64,000 nt of DNA from Phytoseiulus persimilis (Eukaryota; Arthropoda; Arachnida; Mesostigmata; Phytoseiidae). The DNA lies in the NCBI GenBank assembly GCA_037576195.1, contig CM075101.1:32798001-32862000 (forward strand), in the 5' to 3' direction. The notes beneath the pieces are model-generated. The model made no database searches, was not told the DNA's origin, and was given only the letters and a program-made list of their open reading frames with translations. The translations under genes and the position numbers were made by a program. This document shows, one piece after another, positions 34,414 through 47,199 of this stretch. The stretch's first letter is position 1; every line of letters begins with the position of its first letter.

Positions 34414-36531
34414 GATGAATACGGTCTCGGCCTGTCCGCGAGAAACCGCTCGCGTTCGCTTTCGTGACGGAAGGGGGCTAGTTCCTTACTGTAAATGCAC
34501 GCACCAGAAGCAGATACCTCGCAGAGTGTGCAAGACGTCGCATATCCAAAAATCCTACGACAATATTTGTCAACTGAACGAGCAGCTTGGCCAAGCGACA
34601 TGGAGACGATTCATAACAACGTATGCAGACTTGCTTGGTCAGGCCAAGCAAGGAGTCAGCCGCGAGTATGTCTTCCGCGCGTACAAACATTATATATGTG
34701 TTCCTTGTATTCGGGGCCGTTGGTGTCCTATTTCGGTGTTAAGCCTGAATTATGAGAGAAGAGATACACACTAACACGTACGGATGCCGTTGTTGTCACA
34801 TCGGTTAGTAAAACGTGGCCCGCGCAACTGCTCCTCGGACGGGTAGAGAGAGAGTTTCAGACAATCGAAGGGAACCCCACGCGGAGAGCTGGAGTCGATT
34901 CACGGCACTCCAGAATTCTCCTCTCTCGGGTAGTGGGCGCTCCGCTCTGATTGGCTCCATGGTGAGTGAGTCGATCGACTCTGGCACAAGCGATTTTGAG
35001 ATGAGAAATGCTCTGAGATTCCAGTATCGAGAAAGTTAGAACAGTTTGTCTCCTCACATTCGCTCCCGATACGGCGCCAGTTATTGTCTTGTGAAGGTGA
35101 CTCGCGTCATTGGGCAGCTAATGACCTCATGTCCGATACAATTTCGGCCCATTGTGCGGTGAGACAAACGACTCAGATTACAGGGTCGGGCCTAATCGCA
35201 AGCCTTATCTCGAGCCGGCTCGGGAATAGCTTTGTCCCCGTTCGGCAGCATAGAGCAACGTGACATGCCTGTCTTTCAAGAATTGGCAACTCATTCCTCG
35301 CGAAGCTGTCTGAGACCAACAGCGTTCGGAGATTTCCCCCCCGCTGTAACATATCCGGTGCGTCGTTGGGGATTTCGATTTCGACCTTATCCACCGCGTT
35401 GTCGAACGGAGCCGGGAAGAATCGCAGCAATAGTCTTGACCGTTCTTAGAAATGACTCCCTCCCAAAAAAAAGGGATGACTGCCCCGAAAGCGGAGAGAG
35501 CTGTAAGAAACGTACCGTTAAATTCGGAAGTTATTACCTACCATTGCAGAGCAAGAGCGATTCGGATGCTCTTTCTTCGTCTCGCCCGCTGACTCGATTC
35601 GGCGCGAAGTTCTGCTTAGCTGGGCTTCTCTTCGACATCTCTCTTCTCGGAAGAGCGGAAAAACTTTTGCCATTCAGAGCCACCTAAACATGCCAGTTCA
35701 GAAACTTTCATCACTCGCGGTCGCACTCATCAAATATTCCTCCACATGTCTCAGTGCTACCGAACACTAATAAAACCTCGACTGCTGCCAGTGGGTGAGC
35801 AGCTCACTGAGCAGAACGCTCACCACGTGGGTGATGCTGCGCTCCGCGAGGAGTGTCTCATTGGGAAGAAAACTCCCGATCAGACGCAAACATCGTCGCT
35901 GTCACATGCCAACGGAGCATTCAGTGGATGGAGAGCTTGAAGCTGAGGAGCGGATCCCCTCGGAGAGAGCAACAGAGTCCACCGATGAATACAGACGGAC
36001 GCGCGAATTCGAGCGTGGGTTTTGGGAGCTTAACGTATCTCTGATTCAGCTTCTAATCTTGACACTTGAGTTCGTTCCTGCTTGCGCTTCTCGCAGCTGT
36101 GCCTCTTTGGCGAGTCATTAGAAAGAAAAAGACATCCAAGAGCAACAGGGTTCCCGTCGCGTGGCTGGCTGCACTCGGTTCCCACCTGAGGTGGAAAAAA
36201 GTTGCTTCCCTGGAAGGTTTTCCGCGAAAACATGTCAAGTAGACTCTATGTGAGCAAGAACTGCAGAGGCTGAATTGTTTAATGGATACGACCCAACGCA
36301 GATGAACGGATCACTGACGCGAACGTAGCGCAGCGGAATGGAACAGGAATTTGAAAATTTTGATCGATGAATTAATGGATGGCTGTTGAAGGCAAATGCA
36401 AAGGGTGGAAATCTCGAGAGGAACCCCCACTCATTTATGTTTTCTCGAAGGGATGACGAGCAGTTTTCGAGCAGGACCGCCAAGGAAAGCAGTGCAGACA
36501 GCGATCCCTCCTCCACAGCTTCGCACGTAGT
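34414..36531. other. No gene recognised
   Basis: Short frames only, up to about 151 codons (35232-35687 plus). None is recognisable. Confidence 0.45.
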
Positions 36532-36822
36532 TCATTGGGCGGTTTCGGGGTCTTCGACTTCTCTCTCGGGGTCGGACGGCCTCTTCGGCGAACGCGTGGG
36601 GGTCAAGGGTCCACTCCGATGGTTTGGCATCAAGGCAACTTCCGACTCTAATTTAGTTGTTCTCGTTACATCTAGCATACTCCGCCCCGGCAAGTGCTGG
36701 GTGTTGGGAGAAGGGGGGGGGAGCGGCACCACAGTGTTTTTCCCCTTGGGATCATTGAACTCATCGACACGTTGCGTCGTCGTCATGAGGACCACGATGT
36801 GCGTTGAAAGTGGTACAAGTCT
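36532..36822 (-). CDS. Candidate terminal exon, Pro/Ser-rich protein tail
   Basis: After a pyrimidine-rich stretch and CCGCAG, a 96-codon minus-strand frame runs to TGA at 36532. It reads like an intracellular tail: VVPLPPPSPN, then TPTRSPKRPSDPEREVEDPE, with several Ser/Thr-Pro phosphorylation-type sites and a Pro-rich SH3-type stretch. The opposite strand is also open (36386-37033, 215 codons), which weakens the case. The family is unknown. Confidence 0.3.
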   Translation of the reverse strand, partial: RLVPLSTHIVVLMTTTQRVDEFNDPKGKNTVVPLPPPSPNTQHLPGRSMLDVTRTTKLESEVALMPNHRSGPLTPTRSPKRPSDPEREVEDPETAQ

Positions 36823-36855
36823 CTGCGGAGAGCTGCTCCGGCTCGGCGGTAGCAC

Positions 36856-39800
36856 GGGAAGAGCAGGAAAAGCTGTCGAAACTCAACGACTCGAAATCAA
36901 CGCTGAACGCCGGCGTGATAATTCACTGGCCAAAGACCCGTCTGCGCTGTTCATAATAGGCGCTCTCTCTCTCTCTCTGATATCCCTCAGGCTCATATAT
37001 GCCCTCGGAAGAGGACAGTTCTTCCAGCGCTGATGCGCGATAGGCTGACGCCGACGAGGTTCCACTGCCGCAAACGGTCAACTTTCAGGGCCGGCGAGAC
37101 TACTTCACCCGGACTCAGGGGAAATTCCGCCGGACCCGACTTTCGAAGGAACTCAAACGGTCGCCTCTGATATCGGATCTATCTTCAATACGTCTCACTG
37201 AAAACTCCGCATGGGGGTGCGAGGCAGGATCGATTTGAGATTCCCTCTTGCCATCATTCAGGACTTCATGGCGTAACCCATGTTGATTTTGCGCCGATCG
37301 CTTGCGAGAGCTGTCCGGGGGATCACTTGGAGATTCCTAGCAAGCCGTCATACTCGGCTCCATCCCTCATGAACACTCACCTCGGCGGCTCAAACCTTGA
37401 GCTTGACTCGGAATTCAAACTCGCTCACAAACCGCGTTCCATTCGAGGGTCTCGCTCCCGACGAATCTAGGTGAGGACAGACAAGGTTGAGTGTTCAACG
37501 ACTTACAACGGTCCAGACAGAACGAGTCACTGACAGAACGAGAATACTCCGGCCGAAGAACGTGCAATACTGATGGGAAAAACTGCCAATCTCCAAGAAG
37601 GAGGAATTATCGGGAGATGGAGTACAGATCTCGGAAGTTCTACGGTGAGGATATATCACTCAGAAAGCCGAAGAGGGAGAGTCCCTTACTGGGGATACTG
37701 ATGGAGGTTCTGCGGTGGAAAGAGCTCGACGATCCGAGCGGATCTTTGAACGCCTGACGATATCAATAAACAATCTAAAACACGTTTTGGGTGCAGACTG
37801 TGGGGACGCCCACCATGTCTGGGCCGGGAAGCTTCGTTGGAAGATTGAGCCCACGAGCGGAATGGGTTGACCTTTGAGTCAGGGAAATCGGTCACGGGGG
37901 TGGGCAGAATCGGGACTCGATTCCATCCGGAGAACCATCCCCGATACTGCTGTAATCGGATTCGCTACAGAACGCGATACTTCGGCGACTCTCGAGGTAA
38001 TTTATAACCCCTGAACCAGATGAATTATCTGTTCCCCAACCCTCGATATCGGAACGGTTGATGCACTCGATTCTTATTTTCTCTCCACAGAGTGGATCTC
38101 CGATCGGCGACTAGGATCCGAAAACTCCAACCTGTGACATTTGATTCCGTGTTGACGCCTACGCAAAGGAGGGAATCACTATCCGGGCAGGGAACCGGGA
38201 GTAGATTAGGACAAGGGATCTCGGGAAAGATCGAATTCGACGGAACTGGTGTTGCGCTGAGTCGTCGGCAAGATCGATGATTCGAATTCGGCGGCAAAAA
38301 AAAAGAACACGCGGCAATCCTGGTCATCCTTCCGGGAATGTATTCCTTAATCCGCCTCCTACGATTTCTGAAGAATTCCGCCGCTCATAGATACTTATAT
38401 ATATATGAGACGCTTTTACGACACTTTACAGCTTCGAATCGAACCGATGAGGCACAATTGGCTAAGGTCCAGTGTGTGTCGTTTCTAATGATGTAAGAGA
38501 GTCTGAGAGTGAGATCTCGAAGAATGCGTCCGTATTCCCTTTGTTGACTTCTGGCCCCGTGACCTTCCCATGAGGGAGTTCCCTTCCGTGGCCGTCAAGC
38601 GAATGAGAGTTGAAACGAGGTGAGTACTCAGGAGCCAAACGGACTTGGAAGCTGGAATCTTCACTTCTGGGCAGCCGGAACCCCAGAAACTCTATGAAGA
38701 AAAATGGAGGAGCTTGGCGAGAAGACAAGAAGGGAGCACGTAGGCTTCTCATATCCCTCGCCTAACATTCAGTGAGCTCCCAAAGCAACGGGACTGGGAA
38801 TCAATCTTGCCGCTGGCGCTCTGAGCTCAGTCGAACAAACAATACCGACTCAAGGCCTCGAGGCTAGCGCACCTCTGAATTCGACATTCTGAACACTCTG
38901 AGGGAAACTCGCTCTGGAGAACGACTCCGGTCAGCTCCTAATGACCAATCCGTTCGTTGATCCCCTGGAACAAGAGACGTTTGCCCTTTACCGAGCGGAG
39001 GAGGCCCGACAGAACGTAAATTGACACCGACTCGGCACCCAATGCCTTCGACCCGATCGGGAACTGAAGTGTCTCTGTTTGCTGATTCAGACATCCGCGA
39101 TGAACGAACCAGACCGTCGCATCAATTCCTTGAATGCCCCTCAGAGCCCAGTAGAGCCCCAAGACTCTTTCCCGCCTTTATGAGCTCCGTTATCAAAAAT
39201 CTGGAATCACGTCGGTTCCGATCGGTGAAATGAAAAATTGCTCCCTCTGAAAACCGCAATGTCGCTGCGAAATCTCCGGGAAAGGTTTCCGATGCTATGA
39301 TCAACTCCCAATCTGTCTCACTCCGGGAAGTTTTTCTGCTGAAATCTGAGACTATCTCGACCCCCACAGTCCGCTGGAATCGAGACAAAAGCGATCTCCC
39401 TATGAAGCAAGCCTTCCAAGGTCGAATGTCCTCACTCATCCGTCCTCTTGCTATCGCTTTCGAGTCCATGTTCACAAGACGATGCAGTATAGAACAGGGA
39501 AAAATTCATCTACAACAACGAACTTTACACATCTCTGGCCGGTTCTCTGATTGGGAACACATGCGTGATATGGAAGCACTTGTGAACAGAGGGTTGCTTA
39601 TCGAAGGAAGCCAGGGAAAGCTCAGATGACCTTCCACTGGACACAGGGACCGTTGCGCTGATGGACACTGATTCAGAATTCGATTTTTCCTCCCAATCTG
39701 GCAATTGTCCAACTTGAGGATCTTCTTAGAATGGGAACTCCGGATTCAGGTTGAAATCTTCGAGCCCTCGATGAAGCTCTTGCGCGTTCTGTCTTGGATC

Positions 39801-42722
39801 CACCTTTGCGGGGAAGACGATATCAAGGAGTTCGTGTGCAGCGGAGACAACCTTTCTTTTATTGGACATGATTCATCGCAGTCCCCTCACAAGAATCAAA
39901 TTGGAGAAGTGGGCGGATCGTCACATCCGGTTCGATCGTTACTGAGAATCAAGTTGTAGCTTGGAATAGTCACCCTTTAAATGTCAACATTCTTGTTACT
40001 GCTGTCGTATAAACAATGAGTGATGATAACGGAAAGCGGTAGGAACTGAAGCAAATGAGGGAATGGAGAATGAGGGTCCAGCTCGACACGGTAAAGCCTT
40101 TCAGTGGAATGTGGCACAGATAACTGGGTTGGGATGTTGATTTCTTTGCAGAAAAGATGAATCCTCTTCCTCGCCACACTCCTGCTTATATCCAATGCAC
40201 AGTTCGAGGCCATGAGGCTCACGCCTGAATATCTTACACTCTGTTTACACGCAGCCAGACAGCGAGTCCTTTTCTGGAGAGCCCCTCCCTCCGCGTTCGT
40301 TTCCCATCAGATCCCGTTTGATGATTATTTACAACAAACCAATGGTAAACCAAGGTTCGAGCCGTTCTCAACAAAACTTCCTTGAACTGTGGCAGAGGGG
40401 AGCGTTCCCGTCGCGTGCGGGAATACGGACAGGACGCTAGGCCGACGGGCACCTCTGGACATTCAAGTCACAGTGGATTATCGTTGCCGCCTTGTTCCTC
40501 GGTCCTTGAGCCCTCGTACAAAGAGACGGAGAGTTCGCAATCCAAATGTCATGTTGATTTACTCTCAGTAATGGTTATGATCCATCCGTTTGTGTGGGTG
40601 ATTTGTGGGCACCGCCATCGTCGTTCGAAAGTCTCTCGGGTCCAGTCGAGCCTTCGAGCCTGTAATACATGGAGTTAGACAAGCGTTCTCAAGTGATGAA
40701 CGCGGACATCCATAAAATTTAGGAGCCGAGTCAGTGCTCTGCTCGCGTAGTGTCCACAGGCAACGTTGCACATTTCCGGTTTCCATCCCTCCTCGAGGGC
40801 GCGCCCGGTTGAGGAGATAAACACGGAGTTCGAATGAATGTGTGACACGGATCGGATGCACTCCCGGTTCCCAAACATGACCGACGGACAGACGCTGTCG
40901 TCAGCTCAGAGATAATACGAGGAGTTCATCGATCAGCGAAAAATGGAAGGGTAATCATTGGATATCGCTCCAGTTCCCACTGGTTCATCAATACGGGATT
41001 CGCAGAGCAATTTTTTTCACTTTCTTGGTTCACTTGATCCACCGGTCAGAGTCGGTCATTCCCCGAGATTTCCTCAAGCCGATAGCGCCCGCACAGCATT
41101 CGAATATTCGTGGAGCGTTGTGATTTCTCAGTTAGTGGGTGAGCAATGATTGAGCTGAGTGTTTGTGAGGCCTGTGATCTTTTGTGGCATTATGGTAGGG
41201 AGTACGAAGCACATCGATAGCCTTGCGAAAAATGCTCCACGATGAATCGACGGCAGGAAGTAAACTCAAACGATCGAGAAAACTCTAAATCAACAGCAGG
41301 GGTCCAGCTTATCTGCGGGAACTGATTGATCCAGGCGAACATGAGCAGAAGACCCGGCCGACAGTGAATTTCTCAAAAATTTCTGAGAAATTCGTTGATG
41401 AGTCAGAATGATCTTCTCATTTAGGGCATCTCACTTTTCTCGCTCGAATTTGGGAACTATTCTAGTTTTTGAACTCTATTCCCTCGGCCGCCGGACCAGC
41501 GAGCATTTTTGAGCAGAATGTTTCCATCGAGATCTCCGAGTGGAGAAGAGTGCGTCAGCAGAAGAGAATGTTCGAACTGCATGTGAGCTCTAGACGCAAC
41601 GTTCTGATTGAGGCTGTTCTGTATCAAGGTTGGACACATGGTTTCATGGAATCATCACGACACCTGTTCACTCGCTACGCGCAGGCAGACATCTAGAGGA
41701 CGATGTGCGACAAGAGTTTTAACTTCGTTGCAGTGAGAAGCGTTGTGGTGCAGTTTAGCAGTCGAAATTTTAGGTAGTCATCGAGGGGTGCGCCAGAAAT
41801 TTGCATCCAAATCGCTTTTACCTTCTTTTCGGTCTTATATTCGTCCGAGTCTCCGGCGAAGCCCGTCATAGAGGTTTGAAACACGCTTCCTTTCGCTCGC
41901 AAACGACATCCGGAAGCACTCTGTAGTGATGTTGCTCCATTCGACGCAACACAGAGGTACTTGTTGCCTCCGAAGTCCAGCTGGTTCTCGGTGAAGCTCA
42001 TCCCCGAAACGGTTCGATCGTTCCCAGAACTTTGGTCGACGAAGCTCTCGCAGGCGATCCCACGACGCCTCGACAGTCCCCTCTCCAACTCCCGCGGAAG
42101 TGGAACAGGAGGCAGGGAGAGTAGAAAGTCATTCAGGGAAGCTTTCAATGAAAATGCGCGAGATTTGGCCAGCGACGGTTTTCTGTCTCAGTGGATGACC
42201 TTCCGACCCGTCAATCTCCTCCAGGTGGGAGACCATATAATCCCACCATCGAAACTTGTCGTTAGCTTGAACTCTCATAAGCTGAAGATTGAATCCAACA
42301 TGTTTGACCGTCGGCTTGTCGTCTTTGCAATGTCTCAGGTGACTTTTGGAGGCGGCAGAAAGCCCACTTCACTGCTCAGTTGACTTGAAGACTGCTTGAA
42401 CCTGCACAACCATTCCAACGATTTTCGTCAAGGCAAACATCTAGCTTAAAAAACAACCGCCGCTGTGCTGGCTGCATTGGACGTGACCTTTCGAGCCAGA
42501 CACTCGTCCTGCTGCCGACAAATATGTGGTTCGCGCGATCACTTCAAAAATTACAAAGAAGAGCGAAACGACTCTCGGTTCCGAGAAGGGGTCTCCAAGA
42601 ATCAAAGAGAGGAGCCATCGACAGCTTCCTCCTCGCGAACCCTCAGGATATGAACATCTCGGATCCCCCTCAGAATCAGGAAAGCTCGCTCCCTGTCTCT
42701 CTCTCTTCGCTTTGAAAACCGG
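36856..42722. other. No confident gene; 3' flank of the receptor gene at its right end
   Basis: Minus-strand frames at 38462-38752 (preceded by a good pyrimidine tract and TTCATAG) and 39122-39475 could be exons, but the plus strand is also open at 39297-39629. The part near 42.4-42.7 kb is probably receptor 3' UTR. Confidence 0.4.
41366..41393. repeat. Perfect 10-bp hairpin
   Basis: GAATTTCTCA and TGAGAAATTC are separated by an 8-nt loop. It lies about 1.3 kb past the receptor stop codon. It is AT-rich and not followed by a T tract. Confidence 0.75.
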
Positions 42723-43199
42723 TCACAGCATTTGATTACTATCCCGCCGAGCTTTCAATCGGCACGCGGCAACTTTCTTCGGCGGAGTATCGGGATTCAT
42801 GACAGTTGCTGTGGTGTCGAAACGCACTGTTGGTGGCTTATAGAAGATATCAGATTTTGTTGTCGAGCTCCTCCTGCTGCAGTTGTTGAGATGATTCTTT
42901 TGAGTGTAAGAATGCTTGTGTTTATGCTTGGAGCCTTTGCTCGAGGGCGTGTTTAATCCAGCCGGTTTGTGCTTACCACAAGATAGAGTTCGCCGGAACG
43001 CTCTCCGAAACTTGATCGACATCGCGTTGTAGAGAATGGGATTTATCGCTGAATTGACGTAGATCAGCGTTTTACACAACATTAGATACCACAGCTCTAG
43101 ATACGGCTTCTCGGCAAACGAATTGTACACCAGTAGCACTCGGTAGGGCAGCCATAACGTTGCGAAGAGCACGACGACTACGATGAGCATTTTCACCAC
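42723..43199 (-). CDS. TRH/EFLGamide-type neuropeptide receptor, coding exon 2 (TM6, TM7 and tail)
   Basis: This exon encodes residues 297-454 and completes the receptor begun at 47154. It opens directly on VVKML, the start of TM6, after the acceptor CTGCTTTCTTCCCCAG. TM6 carries LWLPYR (Tyr315, Arg316), the same PYR as in vertebrate TRH receptors. TM7 contains [12 protein letters not shown] with the NPxxY-type motif at 349-353. Helix 8 follows (KFRRAFRR) with Cys370 as a possible palmitoylation site. The roughly 85-residue cytoplasmic tail is rich in Lys, His, Ser and Thr, so arrestin or kinase control is plausible. At 454 residues the protein is somewhat longer than human TRHR (398), mainly in the N-terminus and tail. 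Joining to exon 1 gives a continuous SRVQ-VVKML junction matching the mammalian SRKQ-VTKML. No AATAAA is apparent in the first 300 nt after the stop. TM7 has Lys339 where mammals have the ligand-binding Arg306. Confidence 0.93.
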   Translation of the reverse strand: MVKMLIVVVVLFATLWLPYRVLLVYNSFAEKPYLELWYLMLCKTLIYVNSAINPILYNAMSIKFRRAFRRTLSCGKHKPAGLNTPSSKGSKHKHKHSYTQKNHLNNCSRRSSTTKSDIFYKPPTVRFDTTATVMNPDTPPKKVAACRLKARRDSNQML

Positions 43200-46100
43200 C
43201 TGGGGAAGAAAGCAGATTAGATCCTCGTCTCGGATTCGCCACAGAGAACGCAGATAGCCCTGAAAAGCACGAACTGTACGCAAATCTCCCTCGTGCCGTG
43301 CCCTCTCCATGGTAATACCAAGGATGGGATTCACTCAAGACTATGGGTGAAGTCAGCGCGAACGACGAGTTCACTGAGCTACACCACAAGAACGTTTCCT
43401 ACTGGAGTCAAACTTTTAAAGACAACCTTCACGAGCTGCGGTTTAAGACCACAGCGAGCGGGACAGTCTCCAGAACTCGACCAAGTCAGCGAAGTTTCCC
43501 CTGCACGAACTTTCCACATGAAATCGCGGCCAGCCGTGCAACCTCCATAAAAGGTGAGCCTGATTCAACATTTGGAGTGCCTCCGTGAGATGTCGACGGG
43601 CGAGCTGCTATTCCGCTGTCTGTCTGCCGTTTCGGAGTTTTCGCGCCCTTGGTTTCAATTTCCCCAGGCACTTGACTCGAGGTATCAGATATCTTTCGAG
43701 CTCCGCCTGGCGATACCACCGCTCATGTGGTTTTTCGCTTCACGCGCTCTCAAGCAAGAGGCAAACGTCGTGCCAACTCGTAGATTCTCGTAGACAACGG
43801 CGGAGCAACACTGCGGCCCGTGCGGATCGACACGGCTGTCGGTTGCAATGCAAGAGCTCATCACCACCGACTCGCTGGAACTCCGCACTGCTGAGACCAT
43901 CTTATGCGCAAAACGGCGTCCAGAAAGAGGGGAGCATGACACATTCTGTTCCGATTCCATATCGGAGTCACCAATCATCGTTTAATCCCGACCGAATTAC
44001 GCATTCCGACCTGTAACCATCTACGTCTACGTGGACGGCTGGGTTTCTTGATTTCACGGATTTCTAGTCCCCGAACTCAACAGCTCCTGCCCTGGCGTAT
44101 ATCCATGGCTTGATGAACGATGATTGATTATCGACGCATGAACTTCCGGGCCCTGATCGTCATTATCAGCGCTGCCTCCTCTCCCTGCTCCGGCTCATCA
44201 TGATTGATTCATTTTTCATTGACCATCCTCCAATATATCTGTGTTAGACGCGTTCAACAGTTACCAGTGCCTCGACAGGGGACCGTAGAAGCTTTCCGTA
44301 GCACTCCGTCCCATTCCGTATCAAGCAGTGAGTGGGAAGTGAGAACCGTGCCACGAGAGCTTGTTGGAGTAAGATTCCTTCAGAATAAACATTCCGGAAG
44401 GATTCTGAAAAACGCTTATCGCACCCCGAGGTTCACGTCCACCTGCTCAGGTGCCCAGGACGCCAGAAGACATGGATCCTCAGGATTTCGCTCACTTGAG
44501 TGGATCTTTCCTCGTGGTACAAAATCAATCCGTAACCGCGTTCCCTCTGGATATTCGGAGCGGGGGTGAGATAGTACCGTTACGCTCGCGGCTATCTACG
44601 AGCGGCCTAGTCCGCAAGTTCGCTTGCTCGTCTGGCCCTGTTCCCTCAGGGATCTGGTGATGTGGCTCTAATGATGCCGTAGATTTTGGAGTCTGCTACC
44701 TCGTTGAGGATCGCTTCCAGCGTGATTGAATCAGATCCCGAATCAGAGTTCGGACGGGCTCAGCGGTGACTACCACTTGGCTGAGAGTAAATTCCTCATC
44801 AGAAATCCTCCCTGAAGTAGCGATGAGCGACCAGGCAGGCCTCCGGATCGATCAACGAGTTCTGCCGACCCTGGCCACTCATTCCCAACGAGAGGGAAGG
44901 AACGGTAACTCAACGTTTGTTTTGTTGGAAATGTCAAGTCCCGACCTTACGAGTTTGATTCGCGAATTCGATTTGCGGCGGGACGGAATAGGGAAGTCTC
45001 TCGCCCGTTCTCTGTTTTCGCTTCGAAATCGTCTCAGGAGGCAAACTCCAACTTCGTGTTCGAAATGGAACATGCGAGAGAGACCGAGGCAGTTGCGTAC
45101 AACGCTTGGGTTTCTGACCAGCGGTGGGACAGACGGTTGACAACTGGCTTCGATTATGAAATTATGACCGCAATGCGGGGGGTAACGACTCGGGAATGGC
45201 GCGGCTTGACAGGTCAGTTACGGAAGCTCAGCAACGCTGACTTCAGGAAAAACCTGAACAATCACGAGCCCGACTCGTTCTCGCTCAGAAGCTAGATTTG
45301 TTTCCATCACCCGCAGATTCATAATCATTCGGCTGCGCGGCGCGTCCTATGAACGACATGACATTCCAGCGAAAAGCGCTCGTTTTTAGAAGGAGACCGG
45401 GCGCGGAATACAAAGTGAAAGAAGGGAAGAGGAGCCATATGCTGAGTGTTAAGATGATTAAAAGCGCAGAGGCCTAGAGATATTAGCTTGATGTGTTCCT
45501 CCCACAGGGCACGCAATGCGAAAATTGGGGATTTCGTGTCGGAATATATGCAAATTGAAACAACGACATGATGCGGTGGAGTCAATTTCGGTTTCAACTC
45601 TCATCATCGATGCGGGGACCTCAAGAAATGGACAGGGCCCACCTACAAAGAGCCCACCTATCGCAGGGAACGGCTCCGCTCGGCAGACGGCAGCGTGTTC
45701 CGGTGGGAGAGTCGAGAGAAAAGCGAACCTATTTAGCAGAGTCATCGAAAGTAGGCATAAATGAAGCTCTTTTGAGTCATCAACACCCGCAATTTTGAGT
45801 CTGCAGCGATCCCGAGAGCTGATCACCTCGAAAATCAAGACTGAATCGCTCAATCGGAATCTGTATTGTGGTCGAAAAGTCAATCGAGTCCTGTCTTGCA
45901 CCTGATGAAGTTTCCCCGCCTTGCACCCAACAGGCCGCAGACGACGCAACGTCATCCGCCGCTTGATCGCAATATCTAGGACGGTCCTAGGGAACCGGAG
46001 ATGGTTTGGCGAAGACCGAGATTTTTTGGTGCCGTTGGATCGGCCATGGAAAACTCGGGGTCATCGATCGGTAGTGCGTGTGTGAGTGGCTACCTCTCGC

Positions 46101-46266
46101 CTGGGAGATTATCCTCGCAACGCGTTCCTGATCAGGGTATAGGCGCTGCAACCGCCCCGTCCTCAGGCACATTAATGTAACCAGTGAGCGTCCCATTGAG
46201 TATCATGAGGATGAATGTGTTGATTCTCCCGAGGAGAACACTCTCTCATTCATTCGATAAGCTTAC
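43200..46266 (-). other. Phase-0 intron of the TRHR-like receptor gene
   Basis: The 3067-nt intron has donor GTAAGC (46261-46266) and an acceptor with a good pyrimidine tract ending in CAG at 43200-43202. It splits the reading frame between codons 296 and 297. Open frames inside it on both strands (for example 45458-45955 minus and 44766-45140 plus) have no recognisable domain and are treated as chance. No transposon or nested gene is recognised within it. Confidence 0.9.
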
Positions 46267-47154
46267 CTGCACCCTCGACGAGTTGTTTGCATTTGAATTG
46301 GTTTTCGCGTCGCCGCTGATTTTCGTTGCGGATGCAATGTCTGTTTTGAACAGGACGCGAGCCATTAGTCCATAGAAAACGCACGACATGATCAGGGGCA
46401 CGACGTAGAATAGTATAAAGTCGGCGAAGAAGAAATGGATGTAAAACGAGCGCGCCAACGAGAACGTGCACGTTTCCTTGAAGTGGTTCTCGAAACCCCG
46501 ATAGTGGATCGGGGTTGTGGTGGTAAGGAAGAAGAGCCATGGCGCACAATAACACAGAGCGAAAAGCCACACGCACAAAATAATTTTCTTGGCCCTTTTC
46601 ACAGTGCACATGGTCTGTGCTTTCATCGGCAGACAAATCGCTATGTAGCGTTCAACCGTGAACGCCGTGATCGAGAGAGCAGATGCGTTGATTCCTAAGT
46701 ATTGGATGAAGATGAAGAGTTTGCATCCCGCTCGGCCCCAGACCCACTCATCTTCCAGAATGAACTGGGCCATCATCTCGTTCGGCACCGATGATAGTAG
46801 CACCATCAGGTCGGCTAGGGACAGCGACACCAGGTAGCAGTTCGTCGGCGTGTGCATTGAACGAGTTTGGAGGACCACAACAACCACCATAACATTTCCA
46901 AGAACACCGATCACAAAAATAGTTCCCATCGAAGCCGTTCCAACAATGGTGTATTCCAGAGGTCGATACCGGGGGTCTCGAAGGTCTTCCGGGCCATCGC
47001 CGCCGCCGGTGGGCGACCGTGTGCCGTTCAGAGTCGTTAGGATAGCGGCCTCCGCACAGGCCGAGGAGCTGTTTTTCACTGACGAACACGACATCGTAGC
47101 TTCAAACCTCAGGAACAAGACCAACAGCATGCAAACGAATGCCAAGGAACCCAT
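46267..47154 (-). CDS. TRH/EFLGamide-type neuropeptide receptor, coding exon 1 (N-terminus to TM5 and ICL3)
   Basis: This exon encodes residues 1-296 of a rhodopsin-class GPCR that would sense an amidated neuropeptide at the plasma membrane. The best match I can recall is the thyrotropin-releasing hormone receptor. Shared blocks are TPTNCYLVSLSLADLMVL in TM2, QYLGINAS in TM3, ERYIAIC after TM3, and KRAKKI entering TM4. TM1 is about 69-94 (GN at 86-87), TM2 104-126 (Asp115), TM3 143-169, TM4 190-210 and TM5 240-266. Cys144 and Cys229 should form the TM3-ECL2 disulfide. The extracellular N-terminus has NSS and NGT glycosylation sequons, and the first 20 residues are hydrophobic enough to act as a signal peptide. 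The ATG is the first Met after an in-frame TGA at 47197-47199 and has A at -3 and G at +4. The exon ends in CAG followed by GTAAGC, phase 0. A start at Met21 is possible. The family call is strong; the ligand is inferred. Confidence 0.93.
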
Positions 47155-47199
47155 TCTCGAATCCTCGGATTCGGGTCGCTCGGTTCTCTGATGTTGTCA

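Noticed and set aside
45458..45955. 165-codon minus-strand frame inside the receptor intron
   Set aside because: It lies between two matched splice sites of the receptor and shows no domain; treated as chance.
46850..47191. Plus-strand frame across receptor exon 1, and other frames overlapping the exons
   Set aside because: Antisense shadows of a confidently identified coding exon.
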